From Holosporales bacterium (GTDB lineage Bacteria; Pseudomonadota; Alphaproteobacteria; RUG11792), in contig JAIRZU010000006.1 of NCBI GenBank assembly GCA_031267075.1, forward strand, positions 1 through 9,844: a stretch of 9,844 bases of DNA. The letters run 5' to 3'. Under the pieces are notes generated by a model. That model had not been told where the DNA came from, did not search any database, and saw only the letters and a list, made by a program, of their open reading frames with translations. Positions 1-6,805 of the stretch are shown here, one piece after another (the stretch's first letter is position 1; each line of letters starts with the position of its first letter). The position numbers and the translations under genes were made by a program.

Positions 1-529
1 TCGAGGGAAGCAGCGGTATCTATGTAAAGACTGCAATTACAATTTCATAGATGGTGATGGAAGAAGAAAGCTCAATGACCCCAGAAAACCCCTTGCTGTA
101 CTACTGTGTGCTATGTGCAAAGCATCCTTCAACTTCCTTGCCACAAAAGTGTTTCACGTCTCACACACAACGGTAATGAACTGGGTTAAGGAGTATGCAG
201 ATAGTGTTGAGATGCCTGAGATATCTGGTGATATCCAGGAAGTGTATCAGCTGGGGTAGAGGCAATCGTGATATTGAAACATTTAGAAGATTTTACGACA
301 AATTGAAACATTTGAACTGCACTTTTTACACGGATAATTGGGATGCATTCTCTGCCGTAATACCTCCAGAACGCCACGTAATAGGCAAGCAGCATACGGT
401 ATCAACCGAACAAAACAACAGCAACACAAGCCAAAATACCTGAGGTAGCAGAAGAGCATCAACGGAGCAAAGCAGAACCCAGTGGTTGACGACAGATTCT
501 TGCTTCAGTATGATGAGCGTTATAGATGA
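1..529 (+). pseudogene. IS1-family transposase remnant, internally deleted and frameshifted
   Basis: This is a decayed DDE transposase of the IS1 family whose 5' end lies outside the window. The frame from base 2 reads RGKQRYLCKDCNYNFIDGDG, the second half of the IS1 zinc finger, then a helix-turn-helix-like stretch (VSHTTVMNWVKEYADS) and ends at a TAG at 257-259. Similarity resumes in another frame at about 252 with GNRDIETFRRFYDKLKHLNC, FYTDNWDAFSAV and HTVSTEQNNSNT, which carry the second Asp and the Glu of the DDE triad. The segment that normally holds the first catalytic Asp is missing, so an internal deletion probably caused the frame switch. From about 430 a third frame (RFLLQYDERYR, stop 527-529) weakly resembles the IS1 C-terminus. 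The zinc finger and catalytic part appear to have been one continuous frame originally, as in single-ORF IS1 relatives. It cannot encode an active enzyme. No terminal inverted repeat or target duplication was found. Confidence 0.85.
486..514 (+). promoter_or_regulatory. Sigma70-like promoter inside the IS1 remnant tail
   Basis: TTGACG (486-491) and TATGAT (509-514) are separated by 17 bp, giving five of six consensus bases in each box at the preferred spacing. Transcription would start near 521 and give a leader of about 50 nt before the ATG at 572. It lies within the degenerate 3' part of the transposase, so it either came with the element or arose during its decay. Assigned by eye only. Confidence 0.5.
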
Positions 530-571
530 GACGATACGCTGAATCACTGGAATTTGAAAGGAAACAGATCA

Positions 572-952
572 ATGAAGCTACTGAAGCTGTTAGCGATTGG
601 AATGCTGCTAGGAACAGTAACTCAAGCCATGGAAGAAGGCCGCTCACCTCCGGCTGGGCTCTTCGCAGATTCCGGTTACATGCGCGCTATCAAGGCTGCT
701 ATGCAGAATTATGGAATGTACTCCTTCCAAAGTACAACCCTCATGGACAATACAATAGAACGGATGGCAAAAGAATATGGTAGGGCGCCAGAAGAAATCA
801 TAGCGGCGGTCTTCAAACAACTTCTCCCAGAACAGCAAGAAATTTTCGAGACAATGCGGGGTAGCCCCGGACTGATCACCCACTCAGCATTCCGTGGCAC
901 ATGTATCTGCAACGGGACGGAACAGGAGCAGCCCTCTTCAGTGGATCGCTAG
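572..952 (+). CDS. Small exported protein of unknown function (126 aa)
   Basis: I do not recognise this protein. The N-terminus has a classical Sec signal peptide: lysines at 2 and 5, a hydrophobic core from about residue 6 to 16, and a plausible signal peptidase I site after TQA (residue 19). The mature part of about 107 residues is mostly polar and probably helical in the middle (around MDNTIERMAKEYGRAPEEII), followed by a Gly/Ser/Thr-rich tail with two close cysteines (GTCICNG). The ATG at 572 is preferred because AAAGGAA ends about 8 nt upstream. A TTG six codons earlier (554) is in frame but would put charged residues before the signal peptide and overlap the ribosome site. The gene stops 8 bp before the convergent tssF stop, with no terminator between them. 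The tail after about residue 95 looks less protein-like, so a shortened or frameshifted 3' end is possible. Confidence 0.6.
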   Translation: MKLLKLLAIGMLLGTVTQAMEEGRSPPAGLFADSGYMRAIKAAMQNYGMYSFQSTTLMDNTIERMAKEYGRAPEEIIAAVFKQLLPEQQEIFETMRGSPGLITHSAFRGTCICNGTEQEQPSSVDR

Positions 953-960
953 GTTAGAGC

Positions 961-2763
961 CTACATTAGCTCACTGCGGCCTGATGTTGGGAGCCATGTA
1001 GCTATGGGTTTCCCTGATAGGCTTGACATCAGTTTCAGCTGGATGAATGAGTTCAGTGAGATTATTGAGGAGAGGTACTGGTTGAGGATGCAGCAGCAAA
1101 AGTAACTAATGGGGGCGCCGTTCTCCTCCTTTGTTGATACTGAAATTTCGCGCCCTCTGACGAAGCCTCTCCAGGCGTCATTACCGAATCTGCGGACGAT
1201 ATCTGTGATACTGATGTCTACTACATTAGCTAGCCAGTCCGTGCTCGACTTGTGGCTTCCCTCAAAGATTGCCATAAACTTCTTGACAGCAGAAAGCATG
1301 TTATGCGAACCTGCTATTGAGATGTGGAGTGCAGAGAGCTGCGACACCAACTCCCAGAGCATAGTGAAATTCTCTTGGAATGAAACTGGAAGGGATACGT
1401 TGTATAGGAGGCTCCCGGAGTACCCAGCCGTCTCCATAGACCCAGCAGTCATTTTTGAATGTGTCGGTATGTCTCGCGCCTCGAATCTATTCGTACATAG
1501 TGTCTTTGCATAGACGATCGAGTCGTACACATCCCAGGGATTCATTTTCGTATCAACCAGTGAGATGTAGGTATCGAACCCATCCAGGTTTCTTGCCTCT
1601 GATAGATCCTTACTGGCCAGCCAGAATACGTCGTGTGTGATGTTGGTATCAGCATCTACAGACAGCGCGAAATATGGCTGTACGATCATGTCATCCTTCG
1701 TGCCGCTGTCTATCATATGCATCTCAGTGATCGAGTGGATTTCTATCGAGCGATCTCTCACCTGATCCGCCCACAGGAGGTACTTCGGTTTTGTCCCATC
1801 GAAGCGGAAAGGGTCGGATGTGACCTTGAATAGATTAACGATCGGAGTGGCGTTTAGCATGATAGCACTGGAGTCTACGATCTGGTGCAATCGTTTATTC
1901 GAAAGGCTGATCCCTATGAAGAGCGACATGTCAGTAATCTCTGTCAGCCCAGAGCCGACGATCAATTTGTCGAGATCGGTAATTCTGAAAAACATGAACT
2001 TGCGTCGGAAGTGCATCATCTCCTGGAAGAGTTGGAGGGAGTTAGTTGAGTATCTAGGGACTGGACAAACGGACTCTGTATCAGAGAAGCCGCACTGAAC
2101 GATGTTCCTGGGATTCACCTCTATGCGCTGGCCGTTGATCATGAGGTAGACTGATTTGTTTGGGTCTGAGAATATGGCGGAGTATATTAGTAACGCGTCA
2201 TCGGTGATCTCCGAGTTTATGTGGAACAGCATGTCGGAGAGGGTTATCTTTTCAAGTGGCTTCACCTTGCTTGATATGTCGATTTTGATATGCCACCCCT
2301 CTGTGCCGGTTGAGTGACTGGCCGTCCTAACTAAGCCCACATCCGTAATTGTGATTGGATAGAGGTTAAGGGGATATATGGTTTTAAAGAGACACTCTAC
2401 CCCCTCTTTGGATGTGACGAATAAGTCTGTTTCCCTAGGTATGGATACTTTTTCTGGAGGCAGCATAGTGCCGCTCGCCTCGAATCTAGCAACGCTGCAC
2501 GGTGGGAAAATGTTGACGAGGTTAGGATACAACGCCGAAAGCAAGTGGCCAGCTATCTCTTGAGCATTATCATCAATCTTCTGGTGTATCTTGGCGGCCA
2601 TGAAAGCAACAGCCTCGATGATCCTTTCAGTGTGCGGATCTGATGACTCTCCATTCTTGATGTCGAGGTTAGCGGCTACATCCGGGTGTATCTTGGCAAA
2701 CACCCCTCCCTTTTTCCTGAGGAGGCTGAGCTCATCTTGGTAGTAACTAATAAACTTTTTCAT
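961..2763 (-). CDS. tssF: Type VI secretion system baseplate subunit TssF
   Basis: TssF is a cytoplasmic structural protein of the contractile type VI secretion machine. With TssG, TssK and TssE it builds the baseplate wedge on which the tail tube and sheath assemble. The N-terminus carries the family hallmark (ISYYQDELSLLRKKGGVFAK, then HPDVAANL), followed by DPHTERIIEAVAFMAAKIHQ and HLLSALYPNLVNIFPP, the conserved first domain. The C-terminus (SIISLNSFIQLKL, then GKPIATWLPTSG) matches the usual TssF ending with its conserved S-x-N-S-F and W-x-P-x-x-G elements. At 600 aa it has the normal family length and no visible break. The ATG at 2763 is chosen because homology begins there (MKKFISYYQDEL); a TTG 24 bp upstream only adds an unconserved MFLFQNLG, and no strong ribosome site is visible. 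No tssE, tssG or other T6SS gene adjoins it: downstream is a convergent unrelated gene and upstream a divergent one. Confidence 0.93.
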   Translation of the reverse strand: MKKFISYYQDELSLLRKKGGVFAKIHPDVAANLDIKNGESSDPHTERIIEAVAFMAAKIHQKIDDNAQEIAGHLLSALYPNLVNIFPPCSVARFEASGTMLPPEKVSIPRETDLFVTSKEGVECLFKTIYPLNLYPITITDVGLVRTASHSTGTEGWHIKIDISSKVKPLEKITLSDMLFHINSEITDDALLIYSAIFSDPNKSVYLMINGQRIEVNPRNIVQCGFSDTESVCPVPRYSTNSLQLFQEMMHFRRKFMFFRITDLDKLIVGSGLTEITDMSLFIGISLSNKRLHQIVDSSAIMLNATPIVNLFKVTSDPFRFDGTKPKYLLWADQVRDRSIEIHSITEMHMIDSGTKDDMIVQPYFALSVDADTNITHDVFWLASKDLSEARNLDGFDTYISLVDTKMNPWDVYDSIVYAKTLCTNRFEARDIPTHSKMTAGSMETAGYSGSLLYNVSLPVSFQENFTMLWELVSQLSALHISIAGSHNMLSAVKKFMAIFEGSHKSSTDWLANVVDISITDIVRRFGNDAWRGFVRGREISVSTKEENGAPISYFCCCILNQYLSSIISLNSFIQLKLMSSLSGKPIATWLPTSGRSELM

Positions 2764-2950
2764 GCCAAGGTTCTGAAACAAGAACAATCATGCCAAAGCA
2801 AGCTTAATGCTAAATTAGTTAAAATGGGATGAAAAAATTTTATAGAGATTAACGGAAAATTAACATTCTTTTTTTATAATTTAACATAGGAAGCTGAAAA
2901 AGCCTCGGTTTTAAGGCTTAGTAAGCGTGCGGGGAGGAGTGACATAACTG
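2764..2950. promoter_or_regulatory. AT-rich divergent intergenic region between tssF and the 387-aa gene
   Basis: This 187-bp stretch must supply the promoters for tssF (-) and for the exported-protein pair (+). On the + strand a perfect TATAAT lies at 2875-2880 behind a T run, but no convincing -35 sits 16-18 bp upstream (TTAACG at 2849-2854 is 20 bp away). On the - strand TTTTCA (2835-2830) and TAGCAT (2812-2807), 17 bp apart, are a weak candidate for tssF. The + strand leader contains a 6-bp stem, AAGCCT (2900-2905) with AGGCTT (2914-2919), just before the ribosome site GGGGAGGAG (2931-2939). No known riboswitch is recognised. Confidence 0.45.
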
Positions 2951-4114
2951 ATGAGACTAATACAAAAACATTTGAGCTACCTAGTGGTCGGAGCTATAGC
3001 GAGCACTGGCGTAGCAATTGGAGCTGGAGCCGGAACGACGGCTGCGGCAGCAGGCGGAGAGAAAACGGCAGCAACTCTGGTTAACGAGATCGCTGCTGCT
3101 GTGGGGGCCAATCCATCACCGGCAGCTAATCCACCAGCAGGGAATAATGCGGGCAATGCGGCGGCGAACTCCACTCCTGCTACGGCTGGAAATACACCGG
3201 CGGCTGCTGGTGCTGCACAATCGCCCAATGCAGGAGCAGTCGCTACACCAGCGGTAGCAGCTCCAAACACTGGAACTCCTGCGGCTGATACACAGGGCTC
3301 CCCAACGATAAATAACATGCAGACTGATGGGCTGCCACCAGTAGCAGGTGGTGCACCAGCAGAGCAGCAGGATCAGAATCGGCTTGTGATGGTAGCTGGT
3401 GGCGAGGTACATATTCCGCCTCCTGGCTTCGAATTCCCACCTGAATTAGCTGGGAAGCAGGGGCTCATTGTTCGCCTCGGTGATGTACCAAAAGTGGGTC
3501 AAGGAGAATCTCAGCCCGAAACCCCACAGGGCATGTCTCCGCAAAATGGTCCGAATGGAGAGGTGCTGTCACAGGGTGTACCTCTCCAAAACAACCAATT
3601 CGGTGCCCAGCAACAACAAGGAGTATCCTACATCCCAGGTATGCAACAGCGACAGTATGGTCCGAATGGTGTGATGCAAGGAGGATATCCCCAACAACAG
3701 GGTATGCCTCAGCAGCCCGGCCAAGTCGGTGGCCAGCAACCGCAGTATGGAGCGAATCCTATGATCCAAGGAGGATACCCTCAACAACAGGGCATGTCCC
3801 CCCAGCAGAACAACCAATTCGGTGGCCCGCAACCGCAGGGAATATCCCACATCCCAGGTATGCGGCAGCAACAGTACGCTCCGAATGGGGGAGTACCAGG
3901 AGGACTGCCTCCGCCACCAGCAAATTACAGTCCACTCAATGGAGGGAGGCCACAGGGACAACCTCCTCAGAATGGTCCGCAACCGAATGGGCAGGGCGGC
4001 CTAGGAGGATCTGGGGTAAATATAAGCAACATTAGGCTACCGTCCGGCAAAATAATACAGGTGCGAATTGACGTGCAAGAGATGCCGGACCCTGCAGCTG
4101 CGTACCCCCAGTAG
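2951..4114 (+). CDS. Exported Ala/Pro/Gln/Gly-rich repeat protein (387 aa)
   Basis: I do not recognise a family. The N-terminus (MRLIQKHLSYLVVGAIASTG) has basic residues followed by a long hydrophobic stretch, consistent with a Sec signal peptide or a membrane anchor. Residues about 25-115 form an Ala/Pro/Asn/Thr linker of the kind seen in cell-envelope proteins. A short, less repetitive block at about 143-180 includes VHIPPPGFEFPPELAG. Residues about 195-340 are Gln/Pro/Gly/Tyr-rich and carry internal repeats: QGGYPQQQGM occurs twice, and a unit of the form NNQFG...PGM..QQY.PNG occurs twice. The C-terminus (ISNIRLPSGKIIQVRIDVQE) looks like a small beta-type segment. The start is supported by GGGGAGGAG, although its gap to the ATG is rather long at 11 nt. 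The gene is 31 bp ahead of the 841-aa gene with no terminator between, so the two are probably one transcript. A structural or surface role is inference from composition only. Confidence 0.75.
   Translation: MRLIQKHLSYLVVGAIASTGVAIGAGAGTTAAAAGGEKTAATLVNEIAAAVGANPSPAANPPAGNNAGNAAANSTPATAGNTPAAAGAAQSPNAGAVATPAVAAPNTGTPAADTQGSPTINNMQTDGLPPVAGGAPAEQQDQNRLVMVAGGEVHIPPPGFEFPPELAGKQGLIVRLGDVPKVGQGESQPETPQGMSPQNGPNGEVLSQGVPLQNNQFGAQQQQGVSYIPGMQQRQYGPNGVMQGGYPQQQGMPQQPGQVGGQQPQYGANPMIQGGYPQQQGMSPQQNNQFGGPQPQGISHIPGMRQQQYAPNGGVPGGLPPPPANYSPLNGGRPQGQPPQNGPQPNGQGGLGGSGVNISNIRLPSGKIIQVRIDVQEMPDPAAAYPQ
3591..3888 (+). repeat. Diverged direct repeats inside the 387-aa gene
   Basis: A 79-bp unit at 3591-3669 recurs at 3810-3888 at an offset of 219 bp (73 codons). 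Both copies begin acaaccaattcggtg and end ccgaatgg, with scattered substitutions and no length change. Between and after them a second unit encoding GGYPQQQGM appears near 3681-3703 and 3774-3796. The codon-multiple offset means copy-number change by recombination would keep the reading frame. Confidence 0.8.
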
Positions 4115-4145
4115 CAACGTGTGATATGGAAGGACAATGAACTAG

Positions 4146-6671
4146 ATGACGGTAGGCACGACTCACATAACCAATCAGGAATGCAGGAGCTCCGGTAAGC
4201 CATACATAACGCGTAGCGCTGGTAGTGGGTTGATAAGACTGTTGCCTGTGCTGCCAGCTATATTTTTGCTGGTCCTTCAGAATGCCTCAGCCTTCATTAC
4301 AAGAAGTACGCATGAAGCTGAGAAGAGGAAATGGGAGAGTGAGTCTCAGCAAAACCGGGCCGCCCTTGACAGGTCACGAGCAGAGGTAAGTGCGGTAGCG
4401 AATCAGCTGGTGAAGGTAGACAGCAATAAGAGGGAAGCGGAAAGCAAGGCCGCCAAAATCAGTGTAGACCTCACGAGAGTGAACAACGAACTTGCTACGA
4501 AGCAGAATGAGCTGAAAACCATACAGGCCAATCTCAATAAGACCGTGCAGGAGAAGAACGACACCAAAGCCTCTTCGGAGAAGACAATCAAGGCAGCAGC
4601 CGATGCACTCGCCGCCAGTAAGCAAGAGATAATCAAGCTTGAGAAAGAGAGGAACGACGCCATCAGTAAGGCGCAGCAGGAGAAAAGCGCTCTCGATAAT
4701 ACCATCGCAACGTTGCGCGGTAATCTAGCCAACAGTGAGAAAGAGAAGAGCACGCTTGGTGAGCAGATAAAGGCAGCTGAGGAAGCGCAGAAGCAGCATA
4801 GTGAAGCAGCTCAGCGCGAGCTTGAAATGCTGAAGAGCAACCACGCCCAGGAAAGTGAGCAGCTCAAAAAGGAGATTGCAGAAGGCGCCAATCAGCTCAA
4901 TCAGAAGGTTGAAGAGCTAGTGAAGATACAGCAGGAAGCAGCGGATATGAAAGAGAAATCTGTTGTTGCTGAAGAGGCATACAAGGCCGATATCGAAACC
5001 TTGAAAGCTGAGGTGATCCGACTCAAGAGTTCCCTCGAGACTCAGCTACAGGATATGAAGAATGCAGAGACGCTGGCCCAGCAGAAGGAAGCTGAGTTAC
5101 ACGCCAAGACCGAGGCTGAAAAGAAGCATCTAAACGATGTCATCATCAACTGCCAGGAGTCTGAGCTTAGGATGCTAAGCAAGCTGGACGAGCTACAAAC
5201 TGACCTCACCACTCTCGAGGCCGAGAAGCGGCAGCTGGAGAACAAGAGCAAGATAATCATAATGAAGCTCACGGCCAAGATTAAGGAAGAGGTGAGTAAA
5301 GCCAGGCAGACACAGGCCAAGTACGATGCTACGATCAAAGCGTGTGGGGAGGCCGAGCTTAGAACTCTGATGCTGATCGACGACCTGAGCACCTCTCTCA
5401 ATGAGACACTCGAATCCAACGAGAGCCTTAAGGATCTGATCCAGAGACTGTACGCAGAGTACGAAGCTGCGCAGGCGAAGCTGAAGGATTACGGCGATGA
5501 AATGCAGAAGCGTAAAGTATGGACGGTGACACGTCTTGGGCCCAAATCACACCAGTTGCCGGGAGATCAAAAGGTGGCATCCGATGAACCCCGGTTCGTC
5601 CCCCCGCCAGCAATCCACGATCAAAGAAGCAGTAACCCAGACGGTCAAGTAGTGGCATACCGAAAACCCCAGGCCTGGCCCGGCTACAACCCCCAACCTA
5701 ACTGGAACGCCCCACAGCGCCAGCAGGGAGCACGGTACGGTGGCCAGCAGCAACCTACTGGGTATGCACCACTACAACAGCAGGGAGCACGGTACGGTGA
5801 GCAGCAACAAGTCCAACTCCAGCAACAGATGGGGTATGGGAGGCCGCAGCCGAGGCGTGGAGGACAACAATCTCGGCCTCAACTCCAACAACAGCATCCT
5901 GCATATATACCACAACAGCGGCATGGGGGATTTGTGGGGCAGCAGCCTCAGCAACCTACGTACATACCACAGCAGCCTAGTGCATACATGACGCCACAAC
6001 AACCGGTGGGATATGGAAGAGCACCCCAGGGCCAGCAGCAACCCGCATACATACCTCAACAGCAGATGATGTATGGGAGGCAACAGCCCCAGCCTCAACA
6101 GCAACTCCAATCTACTGGATATGCACAGCAACCACAACCTACATACCAGCAACAGCAGATGGAGTACGGTGGTGGCCAGCAGTTCCAGCCTCAGCAACAA
6201 TTCCAGCAGCCTAACTGGAATGCCCCCATGCAGCAGCGGCCGAGGCGTGGAGGACAACAGTCTCAGTCTCAACAACCTACTGGGAGCGTACCTCCGCAGA
6301 AACCGGTGGATGATGACGGTGGAAAGAAGGTGTTATCAGAGAAACAAGCTAAGCTTGTTGAGCTGGCGATAGATACCTTAGTCACTGCACTAATGAAGAT
6401 GACGGATGGGAATGTTGAACAGGTCGATGCAGCAATGAATCTAGTAGGGGCCGGGATAGTTCACTCTGAGAAAAATGAATCAGCCTCAGATCTACCGAAT
6501 AAGGTAGCCTCTATCATCGAGAGCGCAGAGAAACAGTTCAACAAAGAAATCCTAGCATTAGCGATTGAGGAAATGGCAAGGCGGTACGCACAACGCAAGA
6601 CGTTCTTAGACGAATCGCTGAACCATCTGTATGGCCCGAATGGTGCTGTCATTACAAGCTGGCAGAAATAA
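4146..6671 (+). CDS. Exported or membrane-anchored coiled-coil protein with P/Q/Y-rich region and helical C-terminal domain (841 aa)
   Basis: No family is recognised, but the architecture is clear. Residues 29-49 (LIRLLPVLPAIFLLVLQNAS then A) form a hydrophobic signal or anchor with a plausible cleavage site after NASA. Residues about 51-458 are almost uninterrupted charged coiled coil rich in Glu, Lys, Ala and Gln. Residues about 509-720 are Gln/Pro/Tyr/Gly-rich low complexity with repeated YIPQQ, GYG and two PRRGGQQ motifs. Residues about 729-841 are non-repetitive and look alpha-helical (VLSEKQAKLVELAIDTLVTA onward). After the signal the only cysteines are C336 and C400, in related motifs. 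The ATG at 4146 has GGAAGGA 12 nt upstream; a TTG at 4230 would give a textbook 21-residue signal peptide directly but has no good ribosome site, so the N-terminus is uncertain. It follows the 387-aa repeat gene and shares its composition, which suggests the two products act together. Proteins of this shape often serve as scaffold, filament or cell-pole structures; that is inference. Confidence 0.78.
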   Translation: MTVGTTHITNQECRSSGKPYITRSAGSGLIRLLPVLPAIFLLVLQNASAFITRSTHEAEKRKWESESQQNRAALDRSRAEVSAVANQLVKVDSNKREAESKAAKISVDLTRVNNELATKQNELKTIQANLNKTVQEKNDTKASSEKTIKAAADALAASKQEIIKLEKERNDAISKAQQEKSALDNTIATLRGNLANSEKEKSTLGEQIKAAEEAQKQHSEAAQRELEMLKSNHAQESEQLKKEIAEGANQLNQKVEELVKIQQEAADMKEKSVVAEEAYKADIETLKAEVIRLKSSLETQLQDMKNAETLAQQKEAELHAKTEAEKKHLNDVIINCQESELRMLSKLDELQTDLTTLEAEKRQLENKSKIIIMKLTAKIKEEVSKARQTQAKYDATIKACGEAELRTLMLIDDLSTSLNETLESNESLKDLIQRLYAEYEAAQAKLKDYGDEMQKRKVWTVTRLGPKSHQLPGDQKVASDEPRFVPPPAIHDQRSSNPDGQVVAYRKPQAWPGYNPQPNWNAPQRQQGARYGGQQQPTGYAPLQQQGARYGEQQQVQLQQQMGYGRPQPRRGGQQSRPQLQQQHPAYIPQQRHGGFVGQQPQQPTYIPQQPSAYMTPQQPVGYGRAPQGQQQPAYIPQQQMMYGRQQPQPQQQLQSTGYAQQPQPTYQQQQMEYGGGQQFQPQQQFQQPNWNAPMQQRPRRGGQQSQSQQPTGSVPPQKPVDDDGGKKVLSEKQAKLVELAIDTLVTALMKMTDGNVEQVDAAMNLVGAGIVHSEKNESASDLPNKVASIIESAEKQFNKEILALAIEEMARRYAQRKTFLDESLNHLYGPNGAVITSWQK
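5697..6279 (+). repeat. Short direct repeats encoding the P/Q/Y-rich region
   Basis: Several coding repeats are visible at DNA level. A perfect 22-bp repeat at 5721-5742 recurs at 5778-5799, an offset of 57 bp (19 codons). A 20-bp block, ccgaggcgtggaggacaaca, occurs at 5850-5869 and 6240-6259, an offset of 390 bp (130 codons). The PNWNAP segment recurs near 5697 and 6210, so a PNWNAP/RRGG module appears near both ends of the low-complexity domain. All offsets are multiples of three. Confidence 0.75.
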
Positions 6672-6731
6672 CTGAAGCGGCAAATGGCTAAGAAACACAG
6701 CGAACCATAAACTCGAACAGATTTGAAACAT

Positions 6732-6761
6732 TTGACTCTGCGGCTGCTTATTTGGTAGAAT
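6732..6761 (+). promoter_or_regulatory. Sigma70-like promoter for acpP-fabF
   Basis: TTGACT (6732-6737) and TAGAAT (6756-6761) are 18 bp apart. The predicted start near 6768 leaves a leader of just under 40 nt before the acpP ATG at 6806. It lies in the 134-bp gap after the 841-aa gene, where no rho-independent terminator is visible, so read-through from upstream cannot be excluded. Confidence 0.55.
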
Positions 6762-6805
6762 CAGCGCCTATGGAGTACAATCTGAAAAAGGAGTTATGGA
6801 ACCCG

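Noticed and set aside
303..316. ttgaaacatttga shared between the IS1 remnant and the acpP upstream region (about 6724)
   Set aside because: A short AT-rich match with unrelated flanks, expected by chance.
1109..1513. 134-codon + strand frame inside tssF
   Set aside because: tssF is full length and matches its family through this region, so this is a shadow frame.
2977..3318. Ala/Val-rich open frame on the - strand opposite the 387-aa gene
   Set aside because: Mirror of the GCN-rich alanine linker; no independent support.
3591..3888. Regularly spaced repeats considered as a CRISPR-like array
   Set aside because: The copies are diverged, coding and in frame, with no short identical repeats or unique spacers.
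3569..3982. 137-codon - strand frame opposite the repeats of the 387-aa gene
   Set aside because: Its repeats are the antisense of the QGGYPQQQ units and have no family resemblance.
4137..4145. Minimal ORF ATG-AAC-TAG just before the 841-aa gene
   Set aside because: It is two codons long and could arise by chance; nothing else suggests a leader peptide.
5772..6275. Long Leu/Arg-rich open frame on the - strand (167 codons)
   Set aside because: It is the antisense reading of the CAG/CAA-rich repeat region; its composition follows directly from the + strand repeats and it has no ribosome site.
6672..6731. Possible terminator after the 841-aa gene
   Set aside because: No stem followed by a T-run could be found in the gap.
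6752..6805. TTG 6752 or ATG 6770 as the acpP start
   Set aside because: They add unconserved residues, overlap the promoter or its predicted start site, and precede the AAAAAGGAG site; ATG 6806 gives the standard 78-aa length.
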